DNA from: Castellaniella sp034675905 | GTDB lineage: Bacteria > Pseudomonadota > Gammaproteobacteria > Burkholderiales > Burkholderiaceae_B | Direction of reading: 5' to 3' | Assembly (NCBI RefSeq): GCF_034675905.1 | Contig: NZ_JAUCCV010000001.1 | Span: forward strand, 62,001-126,000 | Length of the DNA: 64,000 bases | Shown: piece after piece, positions 25,419 through 34,076 of the stretch | Position numbering within the stretch: position 1 is the first letter of the stretch | How the letters are laid out: each line of letters opens with the position of its first letter | Translations under genes and position numbers: made by a program | Notes under the pieces: model-generated | What the model was told of the DNA's origin: nothing | The model's database searches: none | What the model saw: the letters and a program-made list of their open reading frames with translations, nothing else

Positions 25419-28070
25419 ATGCAGGAACGCTACATCCCGAACCAGGTTGAATCCGCCGCCCAGGCCCATTGGCGCGAAGGCGACGTCTATCGCGTCACCG
25501 AACACGCCGCCAATCCCGACGGATCTCCAAAACCCAAGTTCTACGCCTGCTCGATGCTGCCCTACCCCAGCGGCAAGCTGCACATGGGCCACGTGCGCAA
25601 CTACACCATCAATGACATGATGACCCGCCAGTTGCGCATGCGCGGATACAACGTGCTGATGCCCATGGGTTGGGACGCCTTCGGCATGCCGGCCGAAAAC
25701 GCCGCCATGAAGTCCGGCGTACCGCCGGCCAAGTGGACCTACGACAACATCGCCACCATGAAAAAGCAGATGCAGGCGATGGGACTGGCCATCGACTGGT
25801 CGCGCGAAATGTGCGCCTGCGACCCGTCGTACTACAAATGGAACCAATGGCTGTTCCTGAAGATGCTGGAAAAGGGCATCGCCTACCGTAAAACGCAGGT
25901 CGTCAACTGGGACCCGGTCGATCAGACCGTGCTGGCCAACGAACAGGTCATCGACGGCCGCGGCTGGCGCTCCGGCGCCCCGGTCGAAAAGCGCGAGATC
26001 CCCGGCTATTACCTGCGCATCACCGACTATGCGGAAGAACTGCTGGACACGCTGGATGACGGCCTGCCCGGCTGGCCCGAGCGTGTGCGTCTGATGCAGG
26101 AAAACTGGATCGGCCGCAGCGACGGCGTGCGCTTCGCCTTCCGCCACGACATCCGCGACGCGGACGGCCAACTGATCCAGAACGGCTTGCTGCATGTGTT
26201 CACCACCCGCGCCGACACCATCATGGGCGTCACGTTCTGCGCTGTGGCCCCGGAACACCCGCTGGCGACCCGCGCGGCACAGGGCAAGCCCGAGCTGGCC
26301 GCCTTCATCGAGTCCTGCAAGCAGGGGGGGACCACCGAAGCCGAGCTCGCCACCCGCGAAAAAGAAGGCCTGCCGACAGGCCTGTTCGTCACCCACCCGC
26401 TGACTGGCGAGCCTGTCCCTGTCTGGGTCGGCAACTACGTGCTGATGAGCTATGGCGACGGCGCTGTCATGGGCGTGCCTGCTCACGACGAACGCGATTT
26501 CGCCTTCGCCCGCAAATATGGCCTGCCCATCCATCAGGTGATCGGCGCCCAGGGGCAGACCTGGTCCGACGCCGCCTGGCAGGACTGGTACGGCGACAAA
26601 CAGATCGGCCACACGGTCAATTCCGGCAAATTCGACGGCCTGACCACGGCGCAAGCCATCCAAGCCGTCGCTGCCGACCTGACCGCCCTGGGCCTGGGCG
26701 AACTGCGCACCACCTGGCGCCTGCGCGACTGGGGCATTTCCCGCCAGCGCTATTGGGGCACCCCCATCCCCATCATCCACTGCGCCGACTGCGGTCCTGT
26801 GCCGGTCCCCGAAAAAGACCTGCCCGTCGTCCTGCCCGACGATCTGGTGCCCGACGGCAGCGGCAATCCGCTGGCCAAACACGAAGGCTTCCTGTCCTGC
26901 CACTGCCCGTCCTGCGGCAAACCGGCGCGGCGCGAAACCGACACCATGGACACCTTCATCGATTCGTCCTGGTACTTCATGCGCTACACCTCGCCCGGCA
27001 ACGACCAGGCCATGGTGGATGCCCGCAACGATTACTGGATGCCGATGGACCAGTACATCGGCGGTATCGAACACGCTGTGCTGCACCTGCTGTATGCGCG
27101 TTTCTGGACGCGTGTCATGCGCGACATGGGCATGCTGAAATTTTCCGAGCCCTTCACGAAACTGTTGTGCCAGGGCATGGTGCTCAACCACATCTATTCA
27201 CGTAAGAACGCACGCGGCGGCATCGAATATTTCTGGCCCGATCAGGTCGACAACATCACCGACGACAAAGGCGCCATCACCGGCGCCCGCCTGAAGTCCG
27301 ACCAGTCCCCGGTGGACTACGGCGGCATCGGCACCATGTCCAAGTCCAAGAACAATGGGGTAGATCCGCAATCCCTGATCGACGGCATGGGCGCCGATAC
27401 CGCGCGCCTGTTTGTCATGTTCGCCAGCCCGCCGGAACAGACCCTGGAATGGTCGGAATCCGGCGTGGACGGCGCCCACCGGTTTCTGCGCCGGATCTGG
27501 TCGTTCTGCCAGACGCAGCAGAATGCGCTACGCGGTCACCTGAACCCGGCCGCCGATTGGACCAGCCTGGACGAGACCGCTGCCGCTTTGCGCCGCGCCA
27601 TCCACGGGCTGCTGAAACAGGCGGACTACGACTACCAGCGCATCCAGTACAACACCGTGGTGTCCACGGCCATGAAGATGCTCAATACCCTGGAATCCGC
27701 CGCCCAGGCGGGAGTAAGCGGCCCGGCGCTGGCGGAAACCACATCCATCCTGCTGCGGGTGCTGTACCCGGTGGTGCCTCACGTCACCTGGCAGCTATGG
27801 CGCGACCTGGGCTTCGCCGACGCGCTGGGCGACCTGCTGGATGCTCCCTGGCCCGTCGTGAACGAGGCCGCCTTGCGCGCCGACACAGTGGAACTGGTGC
27901 TGCAGGTCAACGGCAAAGTCCGCGGGCAGCTCAGCGTACCCCAGGACGCCGACAAAGCCGCCATCGAAGCCCTGGCGCGCACTCACGAAGCCGTAGGCCG
28001 CTTCCTGGAAGGCCGTGACCCGAAACGCGTGGTCGTCGTCCCCGGCCGCCTGGTCAACGTCGTCGGATAA
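25419..28070 (+). CDS. leuS: Leucyl-tRNA synthetase
   Basis: Class I aminoacyl-tRNA synthetase that charges tRNA-Leu; 883 residues, the normal bacterial length. The HIGH motif appears as KLHMGHVRNY, the editing (CP1) domain has the TRADTIMGVTF threonine-rich pocket and GDGAVMGVPAHDERD, a zinc-type C-rich stretch occurs around HCPSCGKP, and the KMSKS loop is TMSKSKNN. Start ATG 25419 (MQERYIPNQV); the frame is open back into the AraC gene without conservation. First gene of the leuS-lptE-holA group. Confidence 0.98.
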   Translation: MQERYIPNQVESAAQAHWREGDVYRVTEHAANPDGSPKPKFYACSMLPYPSGKLHMGHVRNYTINDMMTRQLRMRGYNVLMPMGWDAFGMPAENAAMKSGVPPAKWTYDNIATMKKQMQAMGLAIDWSREMCACDPSYYKWNQWLFLKMLEKGIAYRKTQVVNWDPVDQTVLANEQVIDGRGWRSGAPVEKREIPGYYLRITDYAEELLDTLDDGLPGWPERVRLMQENWIGRSDGVRFAFRHDIRDADGQLIQNGLLHVFTTRADTIMGVTFCAVAPEHPLATRAAQGKPELAAFIESCKQGGTTEAELATREKEGLPTGLFVTHPLTGEPVPVWVGNYVLMSYGDGAVMGVPAHDERDFAFARKYGLPIHQVIGAQGQTWSDAAWQDWYGDKQIGHTVNSGKFDGLTTAQAIQAVAADLTALGLGELRTTWRLRDWGISRQRYWGTPIPIIHCADCGPVPVPEKDLPVVLPDDLVPDGSGNPLAKHEGFLSCHCPSCGKPARRETDTMDTFIDSSWYFMRYTSPGNDQAMVDARNDYWMPMDQYIGGIEHAVLHLLYARFWTRVMRDMGMLKFSEPFTKLLCQGMVLNHIYSRKNARGGIEYFWPDQVDNITDDKGAITGARLKSDQSPVDYGGIGTMSKSKNNGVDPQSLIDGMGADTARLFVMFASPPEQTLEWSESGVDGAHRFLRRIWSFCQTQQNALRGHLNPAADWTSLDETAAALRRAIHGLLKQADYDYQRIQYNTVVSTAMKMLNTLESAAQAGVSGPALAETTSILLRVLYPVVPHVTWQLWRDLGFADALGDLLDAPWPVVNEAALRADTVELVLQVNGKVRGQLSVPQDADKAAIEALARTHEAVGRFLEGRDPKRVVVVPGRLVNVVG

Positions 28071-28075
28071 GCGCC

Positions 28076-28708
28076 ATGGCCCTCTTTCCTGCTCTTGCCC
28101 GCCATTTGCGCCTGACTCTGGGGCTGGCATGCCTACTGGCGCTGGGCGCCTGCGGCTTTCACTTGAAAGGGGCCACCCCGCTGCCCTTCCACAGCATCTA
28201 CACCAACATTGATCCGGATTCCGCTTTCGGCGTGCGCCTGCAGCGCACGATCCAGGCCAATTCGCCGGACACGCGCTTTATCCGTGATCGCGCACAGGCG
28301 GACGTCTATCTGCACCAGATATCGGAAAACGAGCGCCTGCGCCAACTGTCGATCGACGCCGAGGGCCGGGTCGAGGAATACGAGTTGAACCTGGATTTCA
28401 CTTTCCAGCTGCTGGACAAGGCCGGCCATGTGCTGCTGGCCCCGACCACGCTGCACAGCACGCGTGAACTGCCCTACAACGACCGCATCGTCCAGGCCAA
28501 GGAAAGCGAGATCACCCGCACCTTCAAAGATATGCGCGACAAGCAGATCGATCAGATCCTGCGTCGTCTCAGTTCTCCCGAGGTCCAGGCCGCCTATCGC
28601 AATTCGGGCGAGCGGCCCGTCGTCCCGATCCCCGACAGCAGCATCCAACGCAGCAGCCAGGGCAGCCAGACCGGCGGCCTGACCGGCTCCGGCAGCATGC
28701 CCTACTGA
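28076..28708 (+). CDS. lptE: LPS assembly lipoprotein LptE
   Basis: Outer-membrane lipoprotein that plugs LptD in the final step of LPS transport. 210 residues with a lipoprotein signal (hydrophobic core LTLGLACLLAL, lipobox LGAC with Cys26), then GFHLKG, the family's conserved start. It ends in a Ser/Gly/Gln-rich tail. It lies 5 bp after leuS and 3 bp before holA, as in E. coli. Confidence 0.94.
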   Translation: MALFPALARHLRLTLGLACLLALGACGFHLKGATPLPFHSIYTNIDPDSAFGVRLQRTIQANSPDTRFIRDRAQADVYLHQISENERLRQLSIDAEGRVEEYELNLDFTFQLLDKAGHVLLAPTTLHSTRELPYNDRIVQAKESEITRTFKDMRDKQIDQILRRLSSPEVQAAYRNSGERPVVPIPDSSIQRSSQGSQTGGLTGSGSMPY

Positions 28709-28711
28709 GCG

Positions 28712-29758
28712 ATGTCCAGCCGCACGCCCGACGCCGATCAGATCATCGAACAGTTCGCGTCCGGTCATGAACTGCCGCCGTGCACCGTACTGTCAGGCGA
28801 CGAAATCCTGCTGCTGACCGAAGCCGCCGACGCCTACCGCGCCGCCGCCACGCGCCTGGGCTGCAGCGAACGCACCCATCTGGTGATGGACGCCCGCAGC
28901 AACTGGAGCGAAGCGCTGATGGCGGCGCGCAACACGTCCTTGTTCGGCGACCTGCGCATGGTCGAAATCAGCCTGCCCACCGGCAAGCCCGGCAAAACGG
29001 GCGCCGACGCCCTGCAGTCCTTGACCGACATGGCGGCCCAAGGGCAGCTGCCCGACGTCCGTATCCTGATCCGCTTGCCCGCACTGGACTGGGCCACGCA
29101 AAAAGCCAAATGGGTCCAGGCCCTGAAAAAACAGACGGTGTGGATCGACGTGCCGACCATCGCGCGTGCGGCCCTGCCCCGCTGGATCGCCGGGCGCCTG
29201 GCGCGCCAGAACCATACGGCGGACCCCGACACGCTGGCCTGGCTGAGCGACAAGGTCGAAGGCAATCTGCTGGCTGCCCACCAGGAAATCCAGAAACTGG
29301 CCCTGCTGCACCCGGCCGGTCCACTGACACTGGATCAGGTCCAGGCTGCCGTGCTGAACGTGGCCCGCTACAATCTCTATGATCTGCGCGACGCGATGCT
29401 GGCCGGCCAAGCCGACCGCGCCCTGACGGTCCTGAGCGGCTTGCGCGCCGAAGGCGAAGCCCTGCCGCTGGTCTTGTGGGCCGTGGGCGAGGAAATCCGC
29501 ATCCTGACGCGCATCAGCGCCGACGCCAATCCCGATAGCGCCCTGCGCACCTACCGTATTTTCGGGCCGCGCGAACGGCTGGTGCGCCAGGCGTTGCAGC
29601 GTGTCCCGGCCCGGGCCTGGCCTCCCGCGCTGCGACACGCCCACGAAGTCGACCGGCTGATCAAGGGCATCCCGGTGGCTGGTCTGCTGCATGACCCTTG
29701 GGATGAATTGGCCCGGCTGGTCCTGCGCATCGCCAGCGCCGGCGCCCGTCGCCCGTAA
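28712..29758 (+). CDS. holA: DNA polymerase III delta subunit
   Basis: Clamp-loader subunit that opens the beta sliding clamp; 348 residues, typical length. Recognised by the overall delta fold order: N-terminal ATPase-like domain with the beta-binding patch region SLFGDLRMVEI, a middle three-helix part, then the C-terminal collar domain (NLYDLRDAMLAGQADRAL, LWAVGEEIRIL). It follows lptE by 3 bp, the normal leuS-lptE-holA order, but nadD does not come next; proA does. Confidence 0.94.
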   Translation: MSSRTPDADQIIEQFASGHELPPCTVLSGDEILLLTEAADAYRAAATRLGCSERTHLVMDARSNWSEALMAARNTSLFGDLRMVEISLPTGKPGKTGADALQSLTDMAAQGQLPDVRILIRLPALDWATQKAKWVQALKKQTVWIDVPTIARAALPRWIAGRLARQNHTADPDTLAWLSDKVEGNLLAAHQEIQKLALLHPAGPLTLDQVQAAVLNVARYNLYDLRDAMLAGQADRALTVLSGLRAEGEALPLVLWAVGEEIRILTRISADANPDSALRTYRIFGPRERLVRQALQRVPARAWPPALRHAHEVDRLIKGIPVAGLLHDPWDELARLVLRIASAGARRP

Positions 29759-29783
29759 AGCGCCTTCTTTTGACTGAACCGCC

Positions 29784-31052
29784 ATGAACGCACCCGATTC
29801 CGCTTTCTCTTCGCTAGAAACCCTGGGCCGCCAGGCCCGTCAGGCCGCGCGCCACATGCGCACCGCATCCGGCGCGGCCAAGTCCGCCGCCCTGCTGTCC
29901 ATGGCCGATCAATTGCAAAGCCGCCGGTCCTGGCTGCAAGCCGAAAACGAACGCGACCTGGAAGCCGCCGCCCAGCGCGGCCTGGAGGCCCCGCTGATGG
30001 ACCGCCTGCGCCTGTCCGACAAGGCGCTGGACACCATGGCCGCAGGGCTGGCGCAGATCGCCGCCATGCCCGACCCCATCGGCGGCCTGAGCGAAACCGT
30101 GATCCGCCCCAACGGCATGCGGGTCGCCCGCATGCGGGTGCCGCTGGGGGTGATCGGCATCATCTATGAATCCCGTCCCAACGTCACCATCGATGCGGCG
30201 GCGCTGTGCCTGAAATCGGGCAATGCCACCATTCTGCGCGGCGGCAGCGAAGCCTTTCACTCCAACCAGGCGCTGGGCGGCATCATCCAGGCGGGCCTGC
30301 AGGCCGCCGGGCTGCCACCCCAGGCCGTGCAGATGGTGGGCACCACCGACCGCGCCGCCGTGGGCGAAATGGTGACGCTGACCGACTACATCGACGTCAT
30401 CATCCCGCGCGGCGGCAAAAGCCTGATCGCCCGGCTGGCGGCTGAATCCCGCGTACCGCTGATCAAGCACCTGGAAGGCAACTGCCACGTTTACATCGAT
30501 CGCGCCGCCGACCCGGATCGCGCCCTGGCCATCGCCATCAACGCCAAGACCTACCGCTATGGCATCTGCGGCGCCATGGAAACCTTGCTGGTGCATGCCG
30601 ACGTCGCCGCGTCATGGCTGCCCCGGGCCGCCGCCCGCTTCACCGAACTGGGGGTGGAACTACGAGGCTGCCCCCGCGCCGCCGCCTTGATGCCTGGGGC
30701 CATCCCGGCCACGGACGAGGACTGGGCCACGGAATTCCTGGCGCCCATCCTGGCCGTGCGCGTCGTCGATTCGCTGGACGAGGCCATGGACCACATCGCC
30801 CGTTACAGTTCCGAACACACGGAATCCATCGTGACCGAAGACCTGGCCGCCGCCCAGCGGTTCCAGCGCGAAGTCGACTCCAGTTCCGTCTACGTCAATC
30901 TGCCCACCTGTTTTTCCGACGGCTTCGAATACGGCCTGGGGGCGGAAATCGGCATTTCCACCAACCGCCTGCACGCCCGGGGCCCCGTCGGCCTGGAAGG
31001 CCTGACGATCCAGAAATGGGTGCTGGCCGGCGAAGGCCAGTTGCGAGGCTGA
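29784..31052 (+). CDS. proA: Gamma-glutamyl phosphate reductase
   Basis: Second step of proline synthesis: NADPH reduction of gamma-glutamyl phosphate to glutamate semialdehyde. 422 residues with family motifs PLGVIGIIYESRPNV, the catalytic Cys in YGICGAMETLLVH, and the C-terminal FSDGFEYGLGAEIGISTNRLHARGP. Start ATG 29784 is 25 bp past holA; hemJ begins 1 bp after the proA stop. proB is not in the window. Confidence 0.97.
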   Translation: MNAPDSAFSSLETLGRQARQAARHMRTASGAAKSAALLSMADQLQSRRSWLQAENERDLEAAAQRGLEAPLMDRLRLSDKALDTMAAGLAQIAAMPDPIGGLSETVIRPNGMRVARMRVPLGVIGIIYESRPNVTIDAAALCLKSGNATILRGGSEAFHSNQALGGIIQAGLQAAGLPPQAVQMVGTTDRAAVGEMVTLTDYIDVIIPRGGKSLIARLAAESRVPLIKHLEGNCHVYIDRAADPDRALAIAINAKTYRYGICGAMETLLVHADVAASWLPRAAARFTELGVELRGCPRAAALMPGAIPATDEDWATEFLAPILAVRVVDSLDEAMDHIARYSSEHTESIVTEDLAAAQRFQREVDSSSVYVNLPTCFSDGFEYGLGAEIGISTNRLHARGPVGLEGLTIQKWVLAGEGQLRG

Positions 31053-31053
31053 C

Positions 31054-31470
31054 ATGCTGTGGGTCAAGACCTTTCATATCCTGTTCGTGGTGTCCTGGTT
31101 TGCCGGCCTGTTCTACCTGCCGCGCATCTATGTCAATCTGGCGCAGGCCGATGACCCGGCTGTGCGCGCCTCCCTGCTGGGCATGGCCGCCCGCCTGTAC
31201 CGCTTCATGACGCCGCTGGGCGTGCTGGCGCTGATCCTGGGCAGCGTCCTGTGGCTGCATTACGGCATCGGCCAGGGCCAGGGCTGGCTGCACGCCAAGC
31301 TGCTGGCCGTGCTGGGGCTGATCGTCTTTCATCTGGCCTGCCGCCAGCACCTGCGGACCTTCATCGCCGGGACCAACCGGCACGGTCACCGATACTTCCG
31401 CTGGTTCAACGAGATCCCGGTGCTGCTGCTGCTGCTGACCCTGATTCTGGTGGTCGTCAAACCTTTTTAA
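31054..31470 (+). CDS. hemJ: HemJ-type protoporphyrinogen IX oxidase (UPF0093)
   Basis: Small membrane protein (138 residues, four hydrophobic segments) of the HemJ family that oxidises protoporphyrinogen IX in many bacteria lacking HemG or HemY. Conserved features: FHILFVVSWFAGLFYLPRIYV with His8, and LHAKLLAVLGLIVFHL with Lys82; the equivalent His and Lys are essential in studied HemJ proteins. It follows proA by 1 bp and precedes the methyltransferase gene by 5 bp, so it lies in a run of tightly spaced genes with no other haem genes nearby. Confidence 0.9.
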   Translation: MLWVKTFHILFVVSWFAGLFYLPRIYVNLAQADDPAVRASLLGMAARLYRFMTPLGVLALILGSVLWLHYGIGQGQGWLHAKLLAVLGLIVFHLACRQHLRTFIAGTNRHGHRYFRWFNEIPVLLLLLTLILVVVKPF

Positions 31471-31475
31471 ACGCC

Positions 31476-33098
31476 ATGAACGATTCCACCTCTCGCAAGA
31501 CCCTCAGCCTGAAACCCAAGGCCGGTGCGGCCAAGTCCGCACCCGCCGACGAGGAACCCCGCAAGCGGTCCGGCGCCCGCGCCCGCCAAGCCGCCATACA
31601 GGAACGCGCCCAGCAGGCGCGGGGGGAAGCCCCGGCGCCCGCTCAGGAAACGCCTGCCGTGCGCCGCCCGAGGCGCGACGAATACCGGCCAGGCGCGGAT
31701 ACGGAACGCCCCCGCCGTCCCCGCCCCGCCGGGGATCGAGCGGCTAGCGATCGACCTGCCGGTGATCGACCTGCCAGGGGCCGGCCTGCTGATGATCGGC
31801 CCCGCGCAGACCGCCCCTTCCGGGCGCGGGATACCGACAGGCGCCACGAGCGGACCGAGGCTCCCAGAAGCGACAGGCCTGCCCGTCACGCGGACGCCAC
31901 CGATCAGCCGCACATTCAGCGCATCCCCCGCACACCGCGCGCGCCCCGCATCGCCGAAACTTTTCAGGTCTTCGCCCCCTGCCCGCATGGCTTGGAAGAA
32001 GCCCTGTCACTGGAATTGCAGGCCCTGGGCTATGAGGGCGTCGCTGCCGGACGCGCCGGCTGCCATTTCCAGGCCGACTGGACCGGCGTGCTGCGGGCGA
32101 ATCTGTATTCCCGGCTGGCAACCCGTATCCTGGTGCAGGTCGCCCAGGCCGACGTCCATACCGAAGACGACATCCTGATGCTGGCCCGCCAGACCGAATG
32201 GGAACGCTGGTTCGGCCCGGAACATTCTCTGCGCGTGGATACCTCCGCCATTCACAGCCCCATGCGCAGCCTGCAGTACTGCAATCTGCGGGCCAAGGAC
32301 GGCATCTGCGACCGCTTGCGCGAACGCGAAGGCGCCCGGCCCGACATCGACACCGTGCGGCCCGACGCCCGCGTCCACCTGTTTCTGAACGAACGGCAGG
32401 CGACGCTGTACCTGGACGTGTCCGGTGAATCGCTGTTCAAACGCGGCTGGCGTCTGGACAAGGGCGAAGCCCCTTTGCGCGAAAACCTGGCAGCCGGCTT
32501 GCTGGCGCTGTCGGGCTGGATGCCGGAAGCGCCCTTGCTGGATCCTTTCTGCGGCAGCGGCACCATCCTGATCGAAGCCGCCTGGATCGCCCTGGGCGTG
32601 CCACCCGGCATCTGGCGGCCTTTCGGCTTCGAGCGGCTGCGCCCCCACGATGCGCGGCGCTGGCGCGACCTGAAGGACGACGCCCGCGCCCATATTGCGC
32701 CCCGGCTGGATCAGCCTCTGGTCGGCAGCGACCTGGATCCGGCAGCCATCGAGGCAGCCCGCGCCAACATCGACCGGGCGCACCTCAGTCCGGATAGCAT
32801 CCGGTTCGAGATCTGCGACGCCCGTCACCTGCCGCCCCCGGCGGAATCCGGCTGGATCGTCACCAATCCGCCCTACGGCGAACGACTGGGTGATCACGAA
32901 GCCGACCTATGGCCGCAATGGGCCACTCAGCTGAAACAGCGCTACGGGGGCTGGCAGCTGAATGTCATCACCAGCGATCTGGATCTGCCGGGACAGCTGC
33001 GGTTGAAGGCCAAGCGCCGCCACCCTTTGCATAACGGCGCACTGGATTGCCGCCTGTTCCAGTTTGACCTGGTATCGGCAGGCTACCGGGATCGCTAA
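31476..33098 (+). CDS. THUMP-domain 23S rRNA (guanine-N2) methyltransferase with disordered N-extension
   Basis: RlmL-like class I methyltransferase, 540 residues. Residues 163-325 hold a THUMP-type RNA-binding part and residues 330-540 the catalytic domain, with SAM motif LLDPFCGSGTILIEAA (354-369) and catalytic NPPYGER (464-470). It corresponds to the N-terminal half of E. coli RlmKL; the RlmK half is absent. The first 160 residues are extraordinarily rich in Arg, Asp, Pro and Ala with loose repeats of DRPA/GDRPA (about 85-135), surely disordered. Start ATG 31476 just after hemJ is the first in this frame outside that gene. The extension could bind RNA or ribosome precursors; inference. Confidence 0.9.
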   Translation: MNDSTSRKTLSLKPKAGAAKSAPADEEPRKRSGARARQAAIQERAQQARGEAPAPAQETPAVRRPRRDEYRPGADTERPRRPRPAGDRAASDRPAGDRPARGRPADDRPRADRPFRARDTDRRHERTEAPRSDRPARHADATDQPHIQRIPRTPRAPRIAETFQVFAPCPHGLEEALSLELQALGYEGVAAGRAGCHFQADWTGVLRANLYSRLATRILVQVAQADVHTEDDILMLARQTEWERWFGPEHSLRVDTSAIHSPMRSLQYCNLRAKDGICDRLREREGARPDIDTVRPDARVHLFLNERQATLYLDVSGESLFKRGWRLDKGEAPLRENLAAGLLALSGWMPEAPLLDPFCGSGTILIEAAWIALGVPPGIWRPFGFERLRPHDARRWRDLKDDARAHIAPRLDQPLVGSDLDPAAIEAARANIDRAHLSPDSIRFEICDARHLPPPAESGWIVTNPPYGERLGDHEADLWPQWATQLKQRYGGWQLNVITSDLDLPGQLRLKAKRRHPLHNGALDCRLFQFDLVSAGYRDR

Positions 33099-33139
33099 AG
33101 CCTTTTTACAACAGCCTGCTGCTTGCCTGATGGGATAGC

Positions 33140-33180
33140 TTGCTTTTTGACTAGGGAAAACCCTATAATAGGGTTAACCC
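33140..33180 (+). promoter_or_regulatory. Promoter with two flanking 10-bp palindromes
   Basis: A consensus -10 box TATAAT (33164-33169) sits between GGGAAAACCC (33154-33163) and GGGTTAACCC (33171-33180). A weak -35, TTGCTT (33140-33145), gives an 18-bp spacer; the better-looking TTGACT at 33147 is only 11 bp away. The palindromes overlap the polymerase footprint, so they look like an operator for the 61-residue orphan downstream. Confidence 0.6.
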
Positions 33181-33215
33181 GAGCGAAACGCTCTTTTCAC
33201 GCAAAGAGGCTTGCT

Positions 33216-33401
33216 ATGAAAAACCTGAACTCCGACATCCGCCTGACCGACGCCCTGGAACGCCAACTGCTGGCGCAAGCCATTGAAGCGCAGCAAGCAT
33301 ACGATCTGGATCGCGCCTTCAAGCGGCTGTTTCAAAAGGTCGCCAGCTTTTTCAAAGCCCCCAAGGCTCGCGTGCACACGACAGTGAGCACCGCCCACTG
33401 A
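33216..33401 (+). CDS. Small orphan protein, 61 residues
   Basis: Not recognised. Starts at ATG 33216 with AAAGAGG 8 nt upstream, its own promoter and its own terminator, so it is probably a real monocistronic gene. The protein is basic with an N-terminal amphipathic helix pattern (LTDALERQLLAQAIEAQQAYDL, shortened here) followed by FKRLFQKVASFFKA, which could be a membrane-surface or nucleic-acid contact; no transmembrane segment, no cysteine. The frame stays open upstream to 33123 but that part overlaps the promoter. Confidence 0.7.
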   Translation: MKNLNSDIRLTDALERQLLAQAIEAQQAYDLDRAFKRLFQKVASFFKAPKARVHTTVSTAH

Positions 33402-33430
33402 TCGCGCTGACCCTCTCAGGGTTTTGCCGC

Positions 33431-33460
33431 AAGGCCGCCTGAATCAGGCGGCCTTTCTCT
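33431..33460 (+). terminator. Rho-independent terminator after the 61-residue orphan
   Basis: Near-perfect 12-bp hairpin AAGGCCGCCTGA / TCAGGCGGCCTT followed by TCTCTT, 30 bp after the orphan gene stop. Confidence 0.85.
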
Positions 33461-33554
33461 TGTCTGCAAGCAGCCGATGCGGCAACGCGACCTTCACTCC
33501 ATGCGGCGGCCCACGGCGTGGGATAATGGAGCGCTTTTTCGCCTGCCCACTGCC

Positions 33555-34076
33555 ATGTCAGACACCTGCACTCAACCTTCCGTTCCCATCGCCCCGTCCC
33601 GCCTGCGCCGTTTTGCCTGCATGATGTACGAAGGCGTACTGCTGTTTGGCGTCATCTTCCTGGCCGGCTATCTATTCGATACCCTGACGCAAAGCCGCAA
33701 TGGCATGATGCTGCGTCATGCCCGGCAGGGGTTCCTGTTTCTGGCCATGGGCGTGTATTTCCTGGCCTGCTGGCGGCGCGGCGGCCAGACGCTGCCGATG
33801 AAGACCTGGAACATCCGCCTGACCGACCGCGGCGGCCAGCCGCTGCGCGGCACACGCATGGCGCTGCGCTATGTGCTGCTATGGCCGCTGCCGCTACTGA
33901 CCGCACTGCTGATCGGCGGCCTGTCCCGGGCCATCGGCTGGCCTTCGCTGGACCTGCTGATCGTTGCAGCGCCCTTTTCGATTTTCATCTGGACCTGGTT
34001 CGATCCCCAAAGGCAATTCCTGCATGACCGGCTGCTGGGAACCGAACTGCACGATCTACGACTGCCCACACCATGA
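33555..34076 (+). CDS. RDD family membrane protein
   Basis: 173-residue membrane protein with three to four hydrophobic segments. It starts its first segment with RLRRFACMMYEGVLLFGVIFLAG, has the cytoplasmic motif KTWNIRLTDRGGQPLRG and ends with HDRLLGTEL, the pattern of betaproteobacterial RDD proteins. Function of the family is uncertain; some members exchange Na+ or Li+ for H+. Start ATG 33555 is the first within a plausible context. The stop overlaps the hslO start by 4 nt (ATGA). Confidence 0.85.
   Translation: MSDTCTQPSVPIAPSRLRRFACMMYEGVLLFGVIFLAGYLFDTLTQSRNGMMLRHARQGFLFLAMGVYFLACWRRGGQTLPMKTWNIRLTDRGGQPLRGTRMALRYVLLWPLPLLTALLIGGLSRAIGWPSLDLLIVAAPFSIFIWTWFDPQRQFLHDRLLGTELHDLRLPTP

Noticed and set aside
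25266..27191. 640-codon open frame antisense to leuS
   Set aside because: Same reason; leuS motifs on the plus strand are unmistakable.
31561..32178. Possible separate gene within the low-complexity part of the methyltransferase
   Set aside because: Alternative frames here are open only because of the repetitive GC-rich sequence; the methyltransferase frame runs through without a break.
33147..33169. TTGACT as -35 partner of TATAAT before the 61-residue gene
   Set aside because: Spacing is only 11 bp; TTGCTT at 33140 with 18 bp is more plausible.
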